Shown: positions 24,359 through 32,665 of the stretch, one piece after another
Layout: each line of letters begins with the position of its first letter
Position numbering within the stretch: position 1 is the first letter of the stretch
DNA from: Chlorobiota bacterium
GTDB taxonomy: Bacteria; Bacteroidota; Bacteroidia; Bacteroidales; Prolixibacteraceae
Direction: 5' to 3'
NCBI GenBank assembly: GCA_013152355.1
Contig: JAADGO010000203.1
Location: 1-34,874, forward strand
DNA length: 34,874 nt
The notes under the pieces: generated by a model
What the model was told of the DNA's origin: nothing
Database searches by the model: none
Seen by the model: only the letters and a program-made list of their open reading frames with translations
Program-made: the position numbers and the translations under genes

Positions 24359-25593
24359 TTATTTCAGTTTTTTTTGCAGATTCTCCTCCAGCGCAGCCAG
24401 GAATTTCTCTGTTGTCAGGTAATGCTCCTCTGCTCCTCTTTAAGGTTACTTCCGTGGATGATTAATGCCAGGTCTTTTGTCATTTTACCACTTTCTATTG
24501 TTTCTATACAAACCTGTTCCAGTTTATTGGCAAAATCAACTAATTCCGGGGTCTCATCAAGTTCTCCGCGGAAAGCCAAACCCCTTGTCCATGCAAAAAT
24601 TGACGCGATTGGGTTCGTTGAAGTTGGATTCCCTTTTTGGTGCTGCCGGTAGTGCCTTGTAACCGTTCCATGGGCAGCCTCGGCTTCCATTATTTTCCCA
24701 TCGGGCGTTATCAACGTTGAGGTCATCAATCCTAATGAGCCAAAGCCCTGCGCCACTATATCGCTTTGCACATCTCCGTCATAATTTTTACATGCCCATA
24801 CAAATCCACCTTCCCATTTCAAGGCTGCTGCAACCATGTCGTCAATCAGGCGGTGTTCGTATGTGATTCCTGCTGTTGCAAACTGTTCCTTATACTCGGT
24901 TTCAAAAACCTCCTGGAATATGTCTTTAAACCGCCCATCGTATTTCTTCAATATAGTATTTTTAGTTGACAGATACAATGGCCACTTCTTACTTAATGCC
25001 TGATTCATACACGAACGGGCAAAACCACGAATAGATTCATCGGTATTGTACATGGCCATGGCTACCCCGTCTCCCTGATAATCGTACACTTCATGCGTTA
25101 TTGGTTCGCTGCCGTCTTCAGGAGTGAACGTAATAGTTAATTTACCTTTCCCCTTAGTTAAAAAATCGGTAGCCCTGTATTGGTCTCCAAATGCATGGCG
25201 TCCGATACAAATAGGGTATTTCCAGCCCGGTACCAGGCGTGGTACGTTTTTAATTAATATGGGTTCGCGGAATACTGTACCCCCTAATATATTTCGAATC
25301 GTCCCGTTTGGCGATTTCCACATTTGCTTTAACTTAAATTCTTCAACCCGGGCTTCGTCAGGAGTGATGGTGGCACACTTAACCCCAACACCATATTTCT
25401 GAATAGCCAAAGCAGAATCAATCGTGATCTGATCATTTGTTGCTTCCCGGCTTTCAATACTCAGGTCGTAATATTTCAAATCAATATCAAGGTAAGGGAG
25501 GATAAGCCTTTCTTTAATAAATTCCCAGATTACCCGGGTCATTTCATCACCATCCAGTTCTACGACAGGATTTTTAACTTTGATTTTTTGCAT
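24359..25593 (-). pseudogene. icd: NADP-dependent isocitrate dehydrogenase (type II), frameshifted near its 3' end
   Basis: Oxidizes isocitrate to 2-oxoglutarate. The sequence follows the eukaryotic IDH1/IDH2 type almost word for word ([52 protein letters not shown]). As written, the frame from the ATG at 25593 stops at 24415 after 392 residues, ending [10 protein letters not shown]. Just before the end the 8-mer GCTCCTCT (plus strand) is repeated in tandem at 24424-24439. Removing one copy restores 408 residues ending [15 protein letters not shown] followed by LQKKLK, with a stop at 24361-24359. That tail matches the C-terminal helix of human IDH1. So 16 native-length residues and the helix are lost or altered, while all catalytic residues stay. 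It may still be active; a sequencing or assembly error is possible. Lies between acn and gltA. Confidence 0.88.
24424..24439. repeat. 8-bp tandem duplication inside icd
   Basis: GCTCCTCT occurs twice in direct succession (24424-24431, 24432-24439). The unit length is not a multiple of three, so two copies put the last icd codons out of frame and one copy restores a family-like C terminus. Confidence 0.85.
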
Positions 25594-25690
25594 TTTGATT
25601 TTTTTTCTTACTGGTTTCGCTGACCATCGCTAAAATTAATTAACTTTTCGTTCTTTATTGATAATCAGCATATAATTTATTTTACTAATA

Positions 25691-27949
25691 CTATTTCTGT
25701 TTTCTGATTAAATTTAATGCAGATCCGGCCTTAAACCATTCTATTTGCTGTGAATTATAGGTATGGTTTAATTTAATTAAATTTTTAGTGCCATCGGCAT
25801 GTACTACTTCAACTGTTATGGGTTTCCCGGGTTGGAAATCAACCAGGTTTAAGAAATTGAAGGTGTCATCTTCCTGGATCAGGTTATAGTCGTCCTCATT
25901 GGCAAAAGTCAGTGCCAGCATACCCTGCTTTTTCAGGTTTGTTTCGTGGATACGGGCAAATGATTTGACAATAACCGCCTTCACTCCAAGGTGCCGCGGT
26001 TCCATGGCGGCATGTTCGCGTGACGACCCTTCACCATAGTTATGGTCGCCAACTATAACCGTTGGGATATTGAACTTTTTATAATACCGTTGTACTTTAG
26101 GTACTTCGTCATATTCGCCGGTTAATTGGTTTTTGACCTTATTGGTTTCACTGTTGAAGGCATTGACTGCCCCAATCAGCATATTATTTGAAATATTATC
26201 CAGGTGGCCACGGAAACGTAACCATGGCCCGGCCATTGAAATGTGGTCGGTAGTACATTTGCCAAGTGCTTTGATAAGTAGCTTTGCCCCTGTTATATTT
26301 TTCCCGTCCCATGGTTCAAATGGCGAAAGCAGTTGTAGCCTTTTTGATTTAGGGTCGACAGAAATTTCAATTCCTGAGCTATCAGCTGCAGGAGCCTGGA
26401 AGCCACTGTCCTCCACATCAAACCCGTTGGCAGGCAACTCTTCGCCTGACGGAGGTGATAGTTTTACCTTTTCCCCGTTTTTATTGATCAATGTATCGGT
26501 AATAGGGTTAAAATCCAGTTTGCCTGCAATTGCCAGTGCTGTAACTATCTCGGGCGAAGATACAAATGCATGGGTATTGGGGTTTCCGTCAGCACGTTTC
26601 GAAAAGTTCCTGTTAAAGGAATGTATAATGGTATTTTTCTCCTGCTTGTCGGCACCTTCGCGGGCCCACTGCCCAATGCAAGGGCCACAGGCATTGGCAA
26701 ATACTTTTCCACCTATTTCATTGAAGATGGCAATAAATCCATCTCTTTCGATAGTATACCTGACCTGTTCGGACCCTGGGGTAATTGTAAATTCGGCATT
26801 TACTGTTAAGCCTTTTTCAACAGCTTGTTTTGCAATGGATGCAGCCCTTGAGATGTCTTCATAAGAAGAATTGGTACAACTGCCAATCAGCCCTACTGAG
26901 ATTTTTAATGGCCAGCCGTTCTCTTTGGCTGTTTCTGCCATTTTTGAGATGGGGGTTGCACGGTCGGGGGTGAAAGGCCCGTTGATATGCGGCTCCAGCT
27001 CCGAAAGGTTAATCTCTATTACCTGGTCGAAATATAAATCCGGGTTTTCGTATACTTGCGGGTCGGCTTCAAGATGTTCGGCAATCCCATTGGCTAGTTT
27101 TGCAACCTCTTCCCTTCCGGTTGCTTTGAGGTAACGTTCCATACTTGTATCATAAGCAAACAATGAAGTAGTAGCCCCTACTTCAGCGCCCATGTTGCAG
27201 ATAGTCCCTTTCCCTGTTGCCGACAGCGATTCTGCCCCTTCCCCAAAATATTCAATTATTGCCCCTGTTCCTCCTTTTACAGTCAGTATTCCGGCAATTT
27301 TCAGGATAATATCTTTTGGTGCAGCCCAACCATTCAATTTGCCCGTAAGCTTAACTCCAATCAGTTTGGGCATTTTCAATTCCCAGGGCATACCAGCCAT
27401 AACATCAACAGCATCGGCACCGCCAACACCAATAGCGACCATACCAAGCCCACCTGCATTTGGCGTATGTGAGTCTGTACCTATCATCATCCCCCCGGGG
27501 AAGGCATAATTCTCTAAAATTACCTGGTGGATGATCCCTGCACCGGGTTTCCAGAAGCCAATACCATATTTATTTGAAACCGACTCAAGGAAATAGTATA
27601 CTTCTTTGTTGGCATTTTTTGCAACATCCAGGTCGGCCAACCCGTTTACCTGTGCCTGTATCAAGTGGTCGCAATGAACGGTAGCGGGGACCTCAGTAGC
27701 TGGTTTCCCTGAATTTATAAACTGAAGCAATGCCATTTGTGCCGTTGCATCCTGCATGGCAACCCTGTCGGGTGTAAAATCTACATACGCCCCCCCTCGT
27801 TTAAATTTTGTTAACCCCTCAGGATCAAACAGGTGGGAGTATAAAACTTTTTCAGCATAAGTTAGCGGATGCCCAAGCTTACTTTTGGTTTTTTTAATTC
27901 GCTCAGGAAGCCTGGAATAGACTTCTTTTATCAGACTTAAGTCAAACAT
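25691..27949 (-). CDS. acn: Aconitate hydratase, mitochondrial type
   Basis: Isomerizes citrate and isocitrate with a [4Fe-4S] cluster. It has 752 residues, close to mitochondrial aconitase. Cluster cysteines are in GSCTNSS (about residue 355) and ACGPCIGQW (about 419-427). The active-site stretches are visible as [39 protein letters not shown] and, in the C-terminal swivel domain, [15 protein letters not shown]. The N terminus [30 protein letters not shown] resembles mitochondrial aconitase rather than E. coli AcnA or AcnB. First gene of acn-icd-gltA with a 97-bp gap to icd. A MITE-like repeat (copy C) begins 42 bp upstream of its ATG, so its promoter lies either in that short gap, in the repeat or beyond it. 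Confidence 0.96.
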   Translation of the reverse strand: MFDLSLIKEVYSRLPERIKKTKSKLGHPLTYAEKVLYSHLFDPEGLTKFKRGGAYVDFTPDRVAMQDATAQMALLQFINSGKPATEVPATVHCDHLIQAQVNGLADLDVAKNANKEVYYFLESVSNKYGIGFWKPGAGIIHQVILENYAFPGGMMIGTDSHTPNAGGLGMVAIGVGGADAVDVMAGMPWELKMPKLIGVKLTGKLNGWAAPKDIILKIAGILTVKGGTGAIIEYFGEGAESLSATGKGTICNMGAEVGATTSLFAYDTSMERYLKATGREEVAKLANGIAEHLEADPQVYENPDLYFDQVIEINLSELEPHINGPFTPDRATPISKMAETAKENGWPLKISVGLIGSCTNSSYEDISRAASIAKQAVEKGLTVNAEFTITPGSEQVRYTIERDGFIAIFNEIGGKVFANACGPCIGQWAREGADKQEKNTIIHSFNRNFSKRADGNPNTHAFVSSPEIVTALAIAGKLDFNPITDTLINKNGEKVKLSPPSGEELPANGFDVEDSGFQAPAADSSGIEISVDPKSKRLQLLSPFEPWDGKNITGAKLLIKALGKCTTDHISMAGPWLRFRGHLDNISNNMLIGAVNAFNSETNKVKNQLTGEYDEVPKVQRYYKKFNIPTVIVGDHNYGEGSSREHAAMEPRHLGVKAVIVKSFARIHETNLKKQGMLALTFANEDDYNLIQEDDTFNFLNLVDFQPGKPITVEVVHADGTKNLIKLNHTYNSQQIEWFKAGSALNLIRKQK

Positions 27950-27982
27950 ATATTTTTAATTTATAATTTTACTGATTCGATG

Positions 27983-27990
27983 GAATATTT
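27983..27990. repeat. 8-bp target-site duplication, left of MITE-like copy C
   Basis: GAATATTT directly abuts the left end of copy C and is repeated exactly on the right side at 28180-28187, as expected after transposition with 8-bp staggered cuts. Confidence 0.65.
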
Positions 27991-28179
27991 GAGAGGCTGT
28001 TCTAATCTCATCCTTGCCTGCCAGACAAGGCAGGTTTTGATTTGTTTTTGCGTTTTAAGCCCTCATCCTACATTAAAATTTCCTAAACCCTCGAGTATCC
28101 GGGACTGTGTCAATTTTGCCTTGCCTGAGGCCTTAATACATACAATAACCTTTCACAAGAATAAAATTTAACAGTCTCT
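27991..28179 (+). repeat. MITE-like dispersed repeat, copy C, with target duplication
   Basis: This 189-bp non-coding element lies between acn and the broken Crp/Fnr gene. The ends GAGAGGCTGTT and AACAGTCTCT are inverted repeats, and both sides are flanked by GAATATTT. The internal hairpin CCTGCC/GGCAGG (28017-28022, 28029-28034) is kept although its loop is shortened to 6 nt. TTGTTTTTGC, TTTTAAGCCCTCAT and GTGTCAATTTTGCCTTGCCTGAGG match copies A and B. There is no open reading frame of note. The rest of the gene-free stretch (28188-28474) is AT-rich and I see nothing in it beyond a weak TATATTG promoter-like box near 28427. Confidence 0.75.
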
Positions 28180-28187
28180 GAATATTT
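28180..28187. repeat. 8-bp target-site duplication, right of MITE-like copy C
   Basis: GAATATTT, identical to 27983-27990, abuts the right end of the element. Confidence 0.65.
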
Positions 28188-28474
28188 AACACAAAATCAA
28201 GCATAAAAGTTTCAAAATTTTACATGATAGATCCATTAAATATCTACATATTTTAATAAATGGGGAAAATAAGAAGAAAATTGCTAAAAATATAAAAAGA
28301 ATGCTTATTTATAAACGGTCTTTTTAAGCAATATATGTGACTTGCATGGGTAACAGATTAGGTTTCAATTACAACAATCGTATTAATTTTATTTTGCCTT
28401 TTTTGCAGGCTGATTTTATCTTATATTGTAGAAAAAAACAGGTATGCAGATATGTGGATAAAGAATACAAAATT

Positions 28475-28827
28475 ATGATTGGGTTTAAAGAAAAGCTGAT
28501 ACAGCAATTTGGGTTCTCTGAGTCGGATTGGGAAACGACTAAAGAATATTTTTTATTGAGATACTTGAACCTAAAAAATATTTCCTCAAACAGGGCGAGA
28601 TTGCCGATAAATTAGGATTTGTGAAGTCGGGGCTCCTTCGTAGCTACTATTATGATGACCAGGCAAGAGAAGTCACACTCCAGTTTTTTCAGAAAGGTTC
28701 TGTGGTAATTTCAGCGGATAGTTTTAACAACAGAACACCTGCAACCGAAAATATTGTGGCGTATGAAAACACAGAACTCATTACGACCACTTATATTCCT
28801 CTTTTTTTACTAATTTTGGAGGTGTAA
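28475..28827 (+). pseudogene. Crp/Fnr-family regulator, frameshifted and truncated
   Basis: The frame from the ATG at 28475 reads MIGFKEKLIQQFGFSESDW to TTKEYF, then loses sense. From about 28552 the neighbouring frame continues with IEILEPKKYFLKQGEIADKL and then GFVKSGLLRSYYYDDQ and so on up to ENTELITTTY. Together these are the start of a cyclic-nucleotide-binding domain of Bacteroidota Crp/Fnr proteins (KKYFLKQGE, FVKSGLLR, GFxxxSF-like ISADSF). The break is at a run of six T at 28549-28554, where loss of one T or gain of two explains it. After ITTTY the frame ends in unrelated residues at 28827. The last strand of the sensor domain, the long helix and the helix-turn-helix are missing. It therefore cannot be a working DNA-binding regulator. 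The truncation point abuts the bTHX promoter. Confidence 0.75.
28811..28818 (+). promoter_or_regulatory. -7 promoter box of the bTHX gene
   Basis: TAATTTTG fits TAnnTTTG and lies 26 bp before the ATG at 28845, inside the tail of the broken Crp/Fnr frame. No convincing -33 TTTG is seen. Confidence 0.4.
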
Positions 28828-28844
28828 CAAAAAAACAATGAAAA

Positions 28845-28970
28845 ATGGGCAAAGGAGATAAAAAAACAAGAAGAGGTAAAATTTTCATGGGTACTTATGG
28901 AGTAAGAAGGCCAAAGCCAGGTAAACTGAACAATCTAAAAAAGGGGAAGCCGGCAACCCCTAAGGGATAA
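28845..28970 (+). CDS. Small 30S ribosomal protein bTHX
   Basis: A 41-residue very basic protein beginning MGKGDKKTRRGKIFMGTYGV and continuing RRPKPGKLNN. The motif MGKGD(K/R)(K/R)T.RGKI..G.YG..RP is diagnostic of bTHX, the short peptide that sits in the head of the 30S subunit in Thermus and is widespread in Bacteroidota. The remainder is Lys/Pro/Gly-rich, as expected. It falls below usual gene-calling length limits and is easy to miss. It has its own -7 promoter box at 28811-28818. No operon partner is evident. Confidence 0.9.
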   Translation: MGKGDKKTRRGKIFMGTYGVRRPKPGKLNNLKKGKPATPKG

Positions 28971-29090
28971 GGTTTAAAAGTTAGCCCCGGGTACTGGAAG
29001 GTATCGAATTGCACAATAACCATGCATGCAGAATAATTTATATACGATAATTAAATTAATGCCGTTTTAATAAGAAAAATCTATAACGCT

Positions 29091-29690
29091 ATGAAAAAAT
29101 ATTTTGCATTTATTTTACTTTCTGTAATTTCCCTTACGGGATTCGGGCAAGACAAGCTTGACTATGACTGGGGTTTAAAAGGAGGTTTAAACAACTCGAA
29201 GATAACAACAAACAGAGGGGAGTTTTCTTCCGAGACAATTAATAATTTTCACTTTGGCGCCTTTGTGAGGCTTAACCTGGGGCGGCTTTACATCCAGCCC
29301 GAGGCATACCTTATTTCTAAAGGTGGCGATATTAAGGCGATCGCCAGTTATAATCCGTTACAAACAATTAGTTCCTTTAATTATAATTCTTTTGACCTCC
29401 CAATACTTGTGGGTGTAAAGGTAGTTGACCTTAAGGCTTTTAATTTGCGGGTTTTAGCAGGCCCGGCATTTAGCTTTTTAACAAAAAAGAGCATTGATAA
29501 TGACATGTCTACTTTTAGTGTTGAGCATTTTAAGAATAGCCTTTTTGCCTGGCAGTATGGAGTAGGTGTTGATGTACTGTTCTTAACTTTTGATGCCCGG
29601 ATAGAAAGAAGTACCGGGGATATTTATTCCGGGACTGAGATGTCAGGAAAGAATAATACCCTGTTATTGTCATTAGGCATTAAATTTTAA
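29091..29690 (+). CDS. Small outer-membrane beta-barrel protein (PorT-like)
   Basis: A 199-residue exported protein. The signal peptide MKKYFAFILLSVISLTGFG ends before QDKLDYDW (signal peptidase I type). The mature part alternates hydrophobic and polar residues in about eight strands, including YDWGLKGGLNNSKI, NNFHFGAFVRLNLGRLYIQPEAYLIS, FDLPILVGVKV and FNLRVLAGPAFSFL, and ends in an aromatic-terminated strand (LLLSLGIKF), as outer-membrane barrels do. This is the OMP_b-brl_2/PorT-like family of Bacteroidota. Function unknown. It is monocistronic, with its own terminator at 29710-29748 and a 120-bp spacer from bTHX. Confidence 0.82.
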   Translation: MKKYFAFILLSVISLTGFGQDKLDYDWGLKGGLNNSKITTNRGEFSSETINNFHFGAFVRLNLGRLYIQPEAYLISKGGDIKAIASYNPLQTISSFNYNSFDLPILVGVKVVDLKAFNLRVLAGPAFSFLTKKSIDNDMSTFSVEHFKNSLFAWQYGVGVDVLFLTFDARIERSTGDIYSGTEMSGKNNTLLLSLGIKF

Positions 29691-29709
29691 GCAGGGGCAT
29701 AAAGAGAAG

Positions 29710-29748
29710 TAAAGGGTTGGCTTATTACAGCCAACCCTTTACTTTTTT
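29710..29748 (+). terminator. Strong Rho-independent terminator
   Basis: A perfect 13-bp stem, TAAAGGGTTGGCT (29710-29722) with AGCCAACCCTTTA (29729-29741), a 6-nt loop and then CTTTTTT. It serves the outer-membrane barrel gene and may also limit read-through from the convergent dapA. Confidence 0.85.
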
Positions 29749-29766
29749 GTATTCAATACCAATTAA

Positions 29767-30648
29767 TTATCCCATCCTTTTTAAAGCTTCGCTTATAAGC
29801 CTATAGGTTTCATCGCCGACCTTATATAATGGTAGTCGTAATACATTCTCAATAATGCCCTGGCTGTGCAACAGTGCTTTAATTCCCCCGGGGTTCCCTT
29901 CCCTGAAAATAAGCTTAAATAAATCGATCATTTCGAGGTGCAATTTCAGTGCACCTTCAAAATCTTTATTTATTGCATTGTGTATCAATGAACTCAGTTT
30001 GCCGGGAAGCGCATTTGCAATTACTGAGATAATCCCCTTCCCCCCAATTGAAACAATAGGGAGTGCCAAAACATCATCGCCCGAAATCAGTGTAAAGTCT
30101 TCGGGGGTGTACTTTTTAATAGTCGTCAGCTGTGACATAATACCCGATGCTTCCTTTACAGCGACAATTTTTTCCGAACCTTCAGCCAGCCTGATAACAG
30201 TTTCGGCTTCCATATTAGTACCTGTCCTCGATGGCACATTGTATAATATAACAGGGAGCGGGCTTTCTTCTGCAACTGCTTTAAAGTGCCTGTACAGCCC
30301 TTCCTGCGATGGTTTATTGTAGTAAGGGGTGACGATTAACAATCCGGAAGCCCCCTCTAAATTAAAGCTCTTTATGTTGTGTACCACTGCTTGTGTGCTG
30401 TTTCCGCCCATTCCAACCACAACCGGCAGCCTTCCGGCCGATTTTTCAATAATAAACCGCACCACATCGTTTTTTTCTTTGTCAGACAGGGTAGGGGGTT
30501 CTCCTGTTGTCCCCAATGCTACCAAATAATCCATTCCACCAGCTACCTGGTTCTCAATAATTTGCCCAAGTGCATCGTAGTCAATAGAATAATCGTTTTT
30601 AAATGGAGTAATTAAGGCAACTCCGGCACCGGTAAAAAGCTTACTCAT
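29767..30648 (-). CDS. dapA: 4-hydroxy-tetrahydrodipicolinate synthase
   Basis: Condenses pyruvate and aspartate semialdehyde, the first committed step of the diaminopimelate/lysine pathway. It has 293 residues with a TIM-barrel class I aldolase signature. Schiff-base K165 is in VAVKEASG, the catalytic Tyr136 in ILYNVPSRTG and T47/T48 in LGTTGE form the proton relay. Arg141 of SRTG binds the carboxylate. These features distinguish it from N-acetylneuraminate lyase and other DapA-like aldolases. It starts at the ATG at 30648, one base after the stop of the upstream gene of unknown function, so the two are translationally coupled. It ends close to a shared terminator. Confidence 0.95.
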   Translation of the reverse strand: MSKLFTGAGVALITPFKNDYSIDYDALGQIIENQVAGGMDYLVALGTTGEPPTLSDKEKNDVVRFIIEKSAGRLPVVVGMGGNSTQAVVHNIKSFNLEGASGLLIVTPYYNKPSQEGLYRHFKAVAEESPLPVILYNVPSRTGTNMEAETVIRLAEGSEKIVAVKEASGIMSQLTTIKKYTPEDFTLISGDDVLALPIVSIGGKGIISVIANALPGKLSSLIHNAINKDFEGALKLHLEMIDLFKLIFREGNPGGIKALLHSQGIIENVLRLPLYKVGDETYRLISEALKRMG

Positions 30649-30649
30649 C

Positions 30650-31159
30650 CTATTTTGAGTTTATCGTTAATTGTTTAATATAAAATAGTTGCTGTTTTAT
30701 TAAATATACAGAGTCAGTATTTTTGCTGACATCAATCAAAAGGTCGAAATAGTTGTTAGGGCTATTTGTCCACCCGCATTTAAATTTTGCCCTGGATAAA
30801 GCTGTTACCACTTGCAATGGGAAACTGTTTACGGCCGAAATATTCATTAAAAGGCTGAACTCGGTGTTTATAAATGTTTTGGCAATATCTGATTTGGGGA
30901 AGCCAAGCCAGTTCAGGTCTTTGTCGTCAAATTGGTTAAGGCCGCCTTCTTTGTTTTTCCCCGCATAACAAAGGCTGGTAAAATCTAATCCACTGCTTTT
31001 AAAATATTGGGTTATATATGAAAATCCATGTTCATCGTCAATATGCCATAATATGCCAATCTTTTTTGCTTTCGTAAAGTCAAAAAGTTCTACTTTGCGG
31101 CCTACTCGTTGCGCTTTCTTTTCAAGCCGTTTATGTGCATATTTTTCCCTAAAGTTCAT
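30650..31159 (-). CDS. Conserved protein of unknown function coupled to dapA
   Basis: A 169-residue soluble protein without signal peptide. The N terminus is strongly basic (REKYAHKRLEKKAQRVGRKV). It is followed by alternating beta-strands and helices: KKIGILWHIDDEHGFSYITQYF, LDFTSLCYAGK, NWLGFPKS and FINTEFSLLMNISAVNSFPLQVVTALSRAKFKCGW. I recognise the pattern from Bacteroidota proteins encoded beside dapA (probably the family catalogued as DUF6913), but no function is known to me. Its stop lies one base before the dapA start codon. No catalytic motif can be named. Confidence 0.7.
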   Translation of the reverse strand: MNFREKYAHKRLEKKAQRVGRKVELFDFTKAKKIGILWHIDDEHGFSYITQYFKSSGLDFTSLCYAGKNKEGGLNQFDDKDLNWLGFPKSDIAKTFINTEFSLLMNISAVNSFPLQVVTALSRAKFKCGWTNSPNNYFDLLIDVSKNTDSVYLIKQQLFYIKQLTINSK

Positions 31160-31235
31160 AACAGGCAGTAAAAATATAAAAAAGAATCAATTGTGTGGTC
31201 AAAAGCAGAATGCCAGAGAAGAAAATTATGGGCGG

Positions 31236-32642
31236 TTATCCTCCTCCCAGGTCTTCCTCCAGTATTTTTTCAATCTGGTCAACCCCGAGTTTTTTATAGA
31301 TAATTTTTTTGTTCTCGTCTAACAGGTATACGCCTGGTGTTTTCCGGGCATCATAAGTTATCTTAAACCGCGACAGGTCGTGTTCGTCCCAAACATTTAT
31401 CCAATCGTACAAATTATTCTTTTCAACAAAGTCTACCCATTCTTTTTTATTATCCATCGAATATATGGCATAAACCTCAAATCCTTTATCCTTAAATTTC
31501 CGGTATACTTGTTCATGTAGTTTGGGCACAAAGATTTTGCAATGCGAACAGTTGGGCTCATAAATTAGTAACAATGTCCGTTTTGCGTCAACCTGGTGCA
31601 GGCTGAAATATTCTTCACCATTGATGCCTTCTAATTTTAATTCGGGGGCGGTTAGCCCGATAAGGTTCTTTTCTGCAAAAAGGACATTTTCCTTTATTTT
31701 TTCGATGGTGGTTGAGTCAGCCCAAAAAGCTTCGCCCGACAGGTAATACTTTTTGGCTAATTCAACAAACAGTGCATCCATACCCATAATCTTACTATTG
31801 ATGCTACTGTTTAGAATATAAGAGGTAACATATTGGAACATCGGTTTATTGGGGCGCACTTTTTCAATTAGTTCGAGCGACCCGGCATATACCGAATCAA
31901 AAGTTTGCAAAAGTATTTGGGTGAAGTAGGATTCAATTTTAGGCTTTGTCAGAGGAGAATAGAGCATCCGCTCGTCCAGCAGGTCGAAATAGTCGAAATA
32001 ATGCTGTTTCTGGAAATCGAACCTGTAACGTAACAATAACGAGTCGTTTTGCCGGATATCCTCAGGGATACTGTCTAGGTCAGGAGTTGGTACGTAGTTA
32101 GCCAGTAAGAATTTTGACAATAAAGTATTCGGGTACTTTTCGTCTGTTTTTAGCCAGTAGTCGTGCAACTGCCCTGTCAAACCTTCCAGTTCTTTACGGT
32201 ATGCTGCTTTGTCTTCACCGGTAGCTGTTTTCATTTTTTCTGCCAGGTCGCGGCGTTTTTTTTGCAGCGAATTCAGGAACTTCATGTAATCGGCAAATTC
32301 CTGGCTTTGCCGGGCTCCCTCTATTTTAATATTTTCAACACTGAAATCAGGGTTGGTTATTACAAAATCCTGGTCTTCTGCCAGCAGGAAATCGAAGTGC
32401 TTTTTGCTGTTGAGGTAAATTTTATACAGGCCCTGGTGGAGCAATGAGTCGCCTTTGAATTCGCCAACCCCTTTGTCGTCAACGTGAGTGGTGTCGTCAA
32501 TATATAATTTTGAAAGGTAATAATGTGCCAGCGATATCTTTTCATTCGGGGCATCCGGCAGGTTTATTTTAATAGAATACCCTTGTGCACGTAGCCCTGT
32601 TGCTAATATAAACAGGATTCCAATTAAAGATAGTTGCTTCAT
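31236..32642 (-). CDS. Exported thioredoxin-like (TlpA-type) protein
   Basis: A 468-residue exported protein. The signal peptide is MKQLSLIGILFILATGLRAQ. Residues about 22-110 are a beta-rich DUF4369-like domain (IKINLPDAPNEKISLAHYYL), residues about 110-325 a helical middle region of the DUF5106 kind, and residues 330-468 a thioredoxin fold with CxxC at C365-SH-C368 (YEPNCSHCKIF) and the cis-proline in KTPGVYLLDE. In Bacteroidota such proteins act in periplasmic or outer-membrane thiol-disulfide exchange, but individual substrates are unknown. It starts at the ATG at 32642, 23 bp after the glycosyltransferase stop, so the two genes are probably co-transcribed. Confidence 0.85.
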   Translation of the reverse strand: MKQLSLIGILFILATGLRAQGYSIKINLPDAPNEKISLAHYYLSKLYIDDTTHVDDKGVGEFKGDSLLHQGLYKIYLNSKKHFDFLLAEDQDFVITNPDFSVENIKIEGARQSQEFADYMKFLNSLQKKRRDLAEKMKTATGEDKAAYRKELEGLTGQLHDYWLKTDEKYPNTLLSKFLLANYVPTPDLDSIPEDIRQNDSLLLRYRFDFQKQHYFDYFDLLDERMLYSPLTKPKIESYFTQILLQTFDSVYAGSLELIEKVRPNKPMFQYVTSYILNSSINSKIMGMDALFVELAKKYYLSGEAFWADSTTIEKIKENVLFAEKNLIGLTAPELKLEGINGEEYFSLHQVDAKRTLLLIYEPNCSHCKIFVPKLHEQVYRKFKDKGFEVYAIYSMDNKKEWVDFVEKNNLYDWINVWDEHDLSRFKITYDARKTPGVYLLDENKKIIYKKLGVDQIEKILEEDLGGG

Positions 32643-32665
32643 TTTACATTTATTTTTAGATAATA

